Shown piece by piece: positions 41,554 through 42,467 of a DNA stretch of 42,467 nucleotides (position 1 is its first letter; the number at the start of each line of letters is the position of its first letter). The translations under genes were made by a program, and so were the position numbers. The stretch spans positions 1-42,467 of the forward strand of contig DATKMJ010000016.1 of NCBI GenBank assembly GCA_035541935.1, written 5' to 3'. Below the pieces are notes generated by a model, which saw nothing but the letters and a program-made list of their open reading frames with translations, made no database searches and was not told the DNA's origin. The stretch is from Candidatus Binatia bacterium (GTDB lineage: Bacteria > Vulcanimicrobiota > Vulcanimicrobiia > Vulcanimicrobiales > Vulcanimicrobiaceae).

Positions 41554-42305
41554 TCGACGCGGTCGTCCTCGCGGGCGGCCCGTGCGACGACGTCGCGCAG
41601 CTGCAGCCGGGCGCGCCGAACAAAGCCTTCGTCGAGATCGGTGAGCGAACGCTCGTGGGGCGCGTGCTCGTCGCGCTGCGTTCGTCGGCATCGGTCGGGC
41701 GGATCGTCGCCGTCGCACCGCCGAGCGCCGCCGATCATCCCGATCTCGCGCTCGCCGACGAACTGCGTCCCGACGGCGTGCTGATCACGGAGAGCCTGCG
41801 CAGCGGCGTTGCCGGACACGACGGCGACCGCGATCTGCTGATCGTGGCCTCCGACCTTCCGGTGCTCACGCCGCAGGCAGTTGACGACTTCGCCGCCCGA
41901 GTCGCAGCGCTCGATGCCGACGTCGTCTACGGCTGCGTCGAGAGACGCGTGCACGAGGCGCGTTTCCCCGAGGTGCCGCACACGTGGGCGCGGATGCGCG
42001 ACGGAACGTTCTGCGGGGGCGGCATCTTCGCGCTCAAGCCGCGCTCGCTGTCGTCGCTCGAGCGCTTCATCGAGCTGCTTGGCGCCGCGCGCAAAGACCC
42101 GCGCAAACTCGCCTCGCTCTTCGGGTGGGACATGCTCGCGAGGTTCGCGACCGGCCGGCTCTCGATCGCCCAGGCCGAAGAACGTGCGACGAAACTCCTC
42201 GGCGCACCCGTTCGCGCGCTCGTCTCGCCATATGCCGAAACTGCGGTCAACGTCGATCGCGTCGGCGACGTCGCCCTCGCTCGCACGTTAATAGCGCCAT
42301 CCTGA
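41550..42305 (+). CDS. Nucleotidyltransferase (MobA/IspD-like NTP transferase)
   Basis: The 251-residue product starts MIDAVVLAGG, the nucleotide-binding motif of the glycosyltransferase-A nucleotidyltransferases, followed by a PNKAFVEIGERTLVGRVL segment (the Lys site), LLIVASDLPVLTP with the metal-binding Asp, and GGGIFALKP. The usual signature GxxxRMG is altered to GPCDDVAQ. The acceptor is unknown. MobA-type (molybdopterin) is less likely without mob/moe neighbours; linkage to ispE suggests an isoprenoid or cell-envelope precursor, as inference. GTG 41550 overlaps the ispE stop; an in-frame GTG at 41541 is an alternative. Confidence 0.84.
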   Translation: MIDAVVLAGGPCDDVAQLQPGAPNKAFVEIGERTLVGRVLVALRSSASVGRIVAVAPPSAADHPDLALADELRPDGVLITESLRSGVAGHDGDRDLLIVASDLPVLTPQAVDDFAARVAALDADVVYGCVERRVHEARFPEVPHTWARMRDGTFCGGGIFALKPRSLSSLERFIELLGAARKDPRKLASLFGWDMLARFATGRLSIAQAEERATKLLGAPVRALVSPYAETAVNVDRVGDVALARTLIAPS

Positions 42306-42467
42306 CGACTGCGCTCAGCCCTTCGACTACGCTCAGCCCTTCGACTCCGCTCAGCCCTTCGACTACGCTCAGGGTGACACACGGTGGGTCGCCCTTCGAC
42401 TACGCTCAGGGTGACACGCGCCCTTCGACTACGCTCAGGGTGACACGCGGTGGGTCGCCCTTCGACT
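42306..42467. repeat. Tandem copies of a dispersed palindromic repeat, truncated by the window edge
   Basis: The 18-base unit CCCTTCGACTACGCTCAG or close variants occurs at 42319, 42337, 42355, 42392 and 42421, with a cut copy at 42458. From 42355 on, the units carry the extension GGTGACAC, and spacers such as CGGTGGGTCG give periods of 37, 29 and 37 bases. Ends CCCT and AGGG are complementary. The array starts right after the stop of the nucleotidyltransferase gene. The minus-strand frame reads as an ERSRRA peptide repeat, an artefact of this DNA repeat. Confidence 0.9.

Noticed and set aside
41927-42382. A minus-strand frame with an ERSRRA peptide repeat
   Set aside because: The peptide repeat is only a translation of the DNA repeat array, and the rest is antisense to the nucleotidyltransferase gene.
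42319-42467. Possible CRISPR array
   Set aside because: Units are adjacent or separated by short near-identical spacers, not by unique spacers of constant length, and no cas genes are present.
1-42467. tRNA, rRNA or riboswitch genes
   Set aside because: I looked for tRNA T-arm patterns and known riboswitch cores by eye and found none convincing; a covariance-model search would be needed to be certain.

Overview
The window is about 42 kb of GC-rich, tightly packed bacterial chromosome, with many 4-nt gene overlaps and frequent GTG starts. Envelope genes (an RND permease, an OprB-like porin, a lipoprotein, several Sec-type secreted proteins) point to a diderm. The Firmicutes-like order speA / tmk / holB, the PdxS-PdxT vitamin B6 pathway, a DUF151 protein, a cyanobacteria-style R3H ATPase and an XRE-STAND regulator fit a deep soil lineage such as Candidatus Eremiobacterota (WPS-2). 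That placement is inference from gene content only. No rRNA, tRNA, integrase, transposase or CRISPR array was recognised.

Layout. 42-9901 (+): lipB-lipA (lipoate synthesis), then an apparent export/envelope run: HAE1-type RND permease, a secreted probable outer-membrane protein, an SGNH-hydrolase lipoprotein and a FUSC-family membrane protein. 9898-15096: alpha/beta hydrolase (-), OprB-like porin (+), ychF and glutamate dehydrogenase (-), DUF151 nuclease-like protein (+). 15097-17580: an accessory islet with lower-GC DNA between two identical 26-bp direct repeats, an unknown gene and a higBA toxin-antitoxin pair with a clear promoter-operator. 17583-19691: membrane proteins flanking mtnP. 19675-26561 (-): holB, tmk, R3H-AAA ATPase, Orn/Lys/Arg decarboxylase, DUF4239 membrane protein and two small secreted proteins.

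26626-32295: a sulfatase locus with a radical-SAM sulfatase maturase (+) facing a three-gene unit (-) of small secreted protein, Cys-type arylsulfatase and DUF4337-like membrane protein; a channel-like membrane protein is divergent to it. 32279-35842 (-): HNH endonuclease, XRE-STAND-TPR regulator and a small probable metal-binding protein. 35863-37691 (-): pdxS-pdxT-small ORF, closed by a strong intrinsic terminator. 37738-40620 (-): a six-hairpin glycosidase-like protein and a Pro-rich anchored protein. 40687-42305 (+): ispE and a nucleotidyltransferase, running into a dispersed-repeat array cut by the window edge.

The most unusual observations are: a copy of the dispersed palindromic repeat lying in frame inside the lipA N-terminus; a LipB with Gln where the catalytic Lys is expected; a possible CTG start for the DUF4239 gene overlapping the upstream stop codon; the direct-repeat-flanked islet next to higBA; an RND locus lacking its usual periplasmic partner; and the compact sulfatase-maturase locus. 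I did not find a clearly new system that the sequence alone proves.
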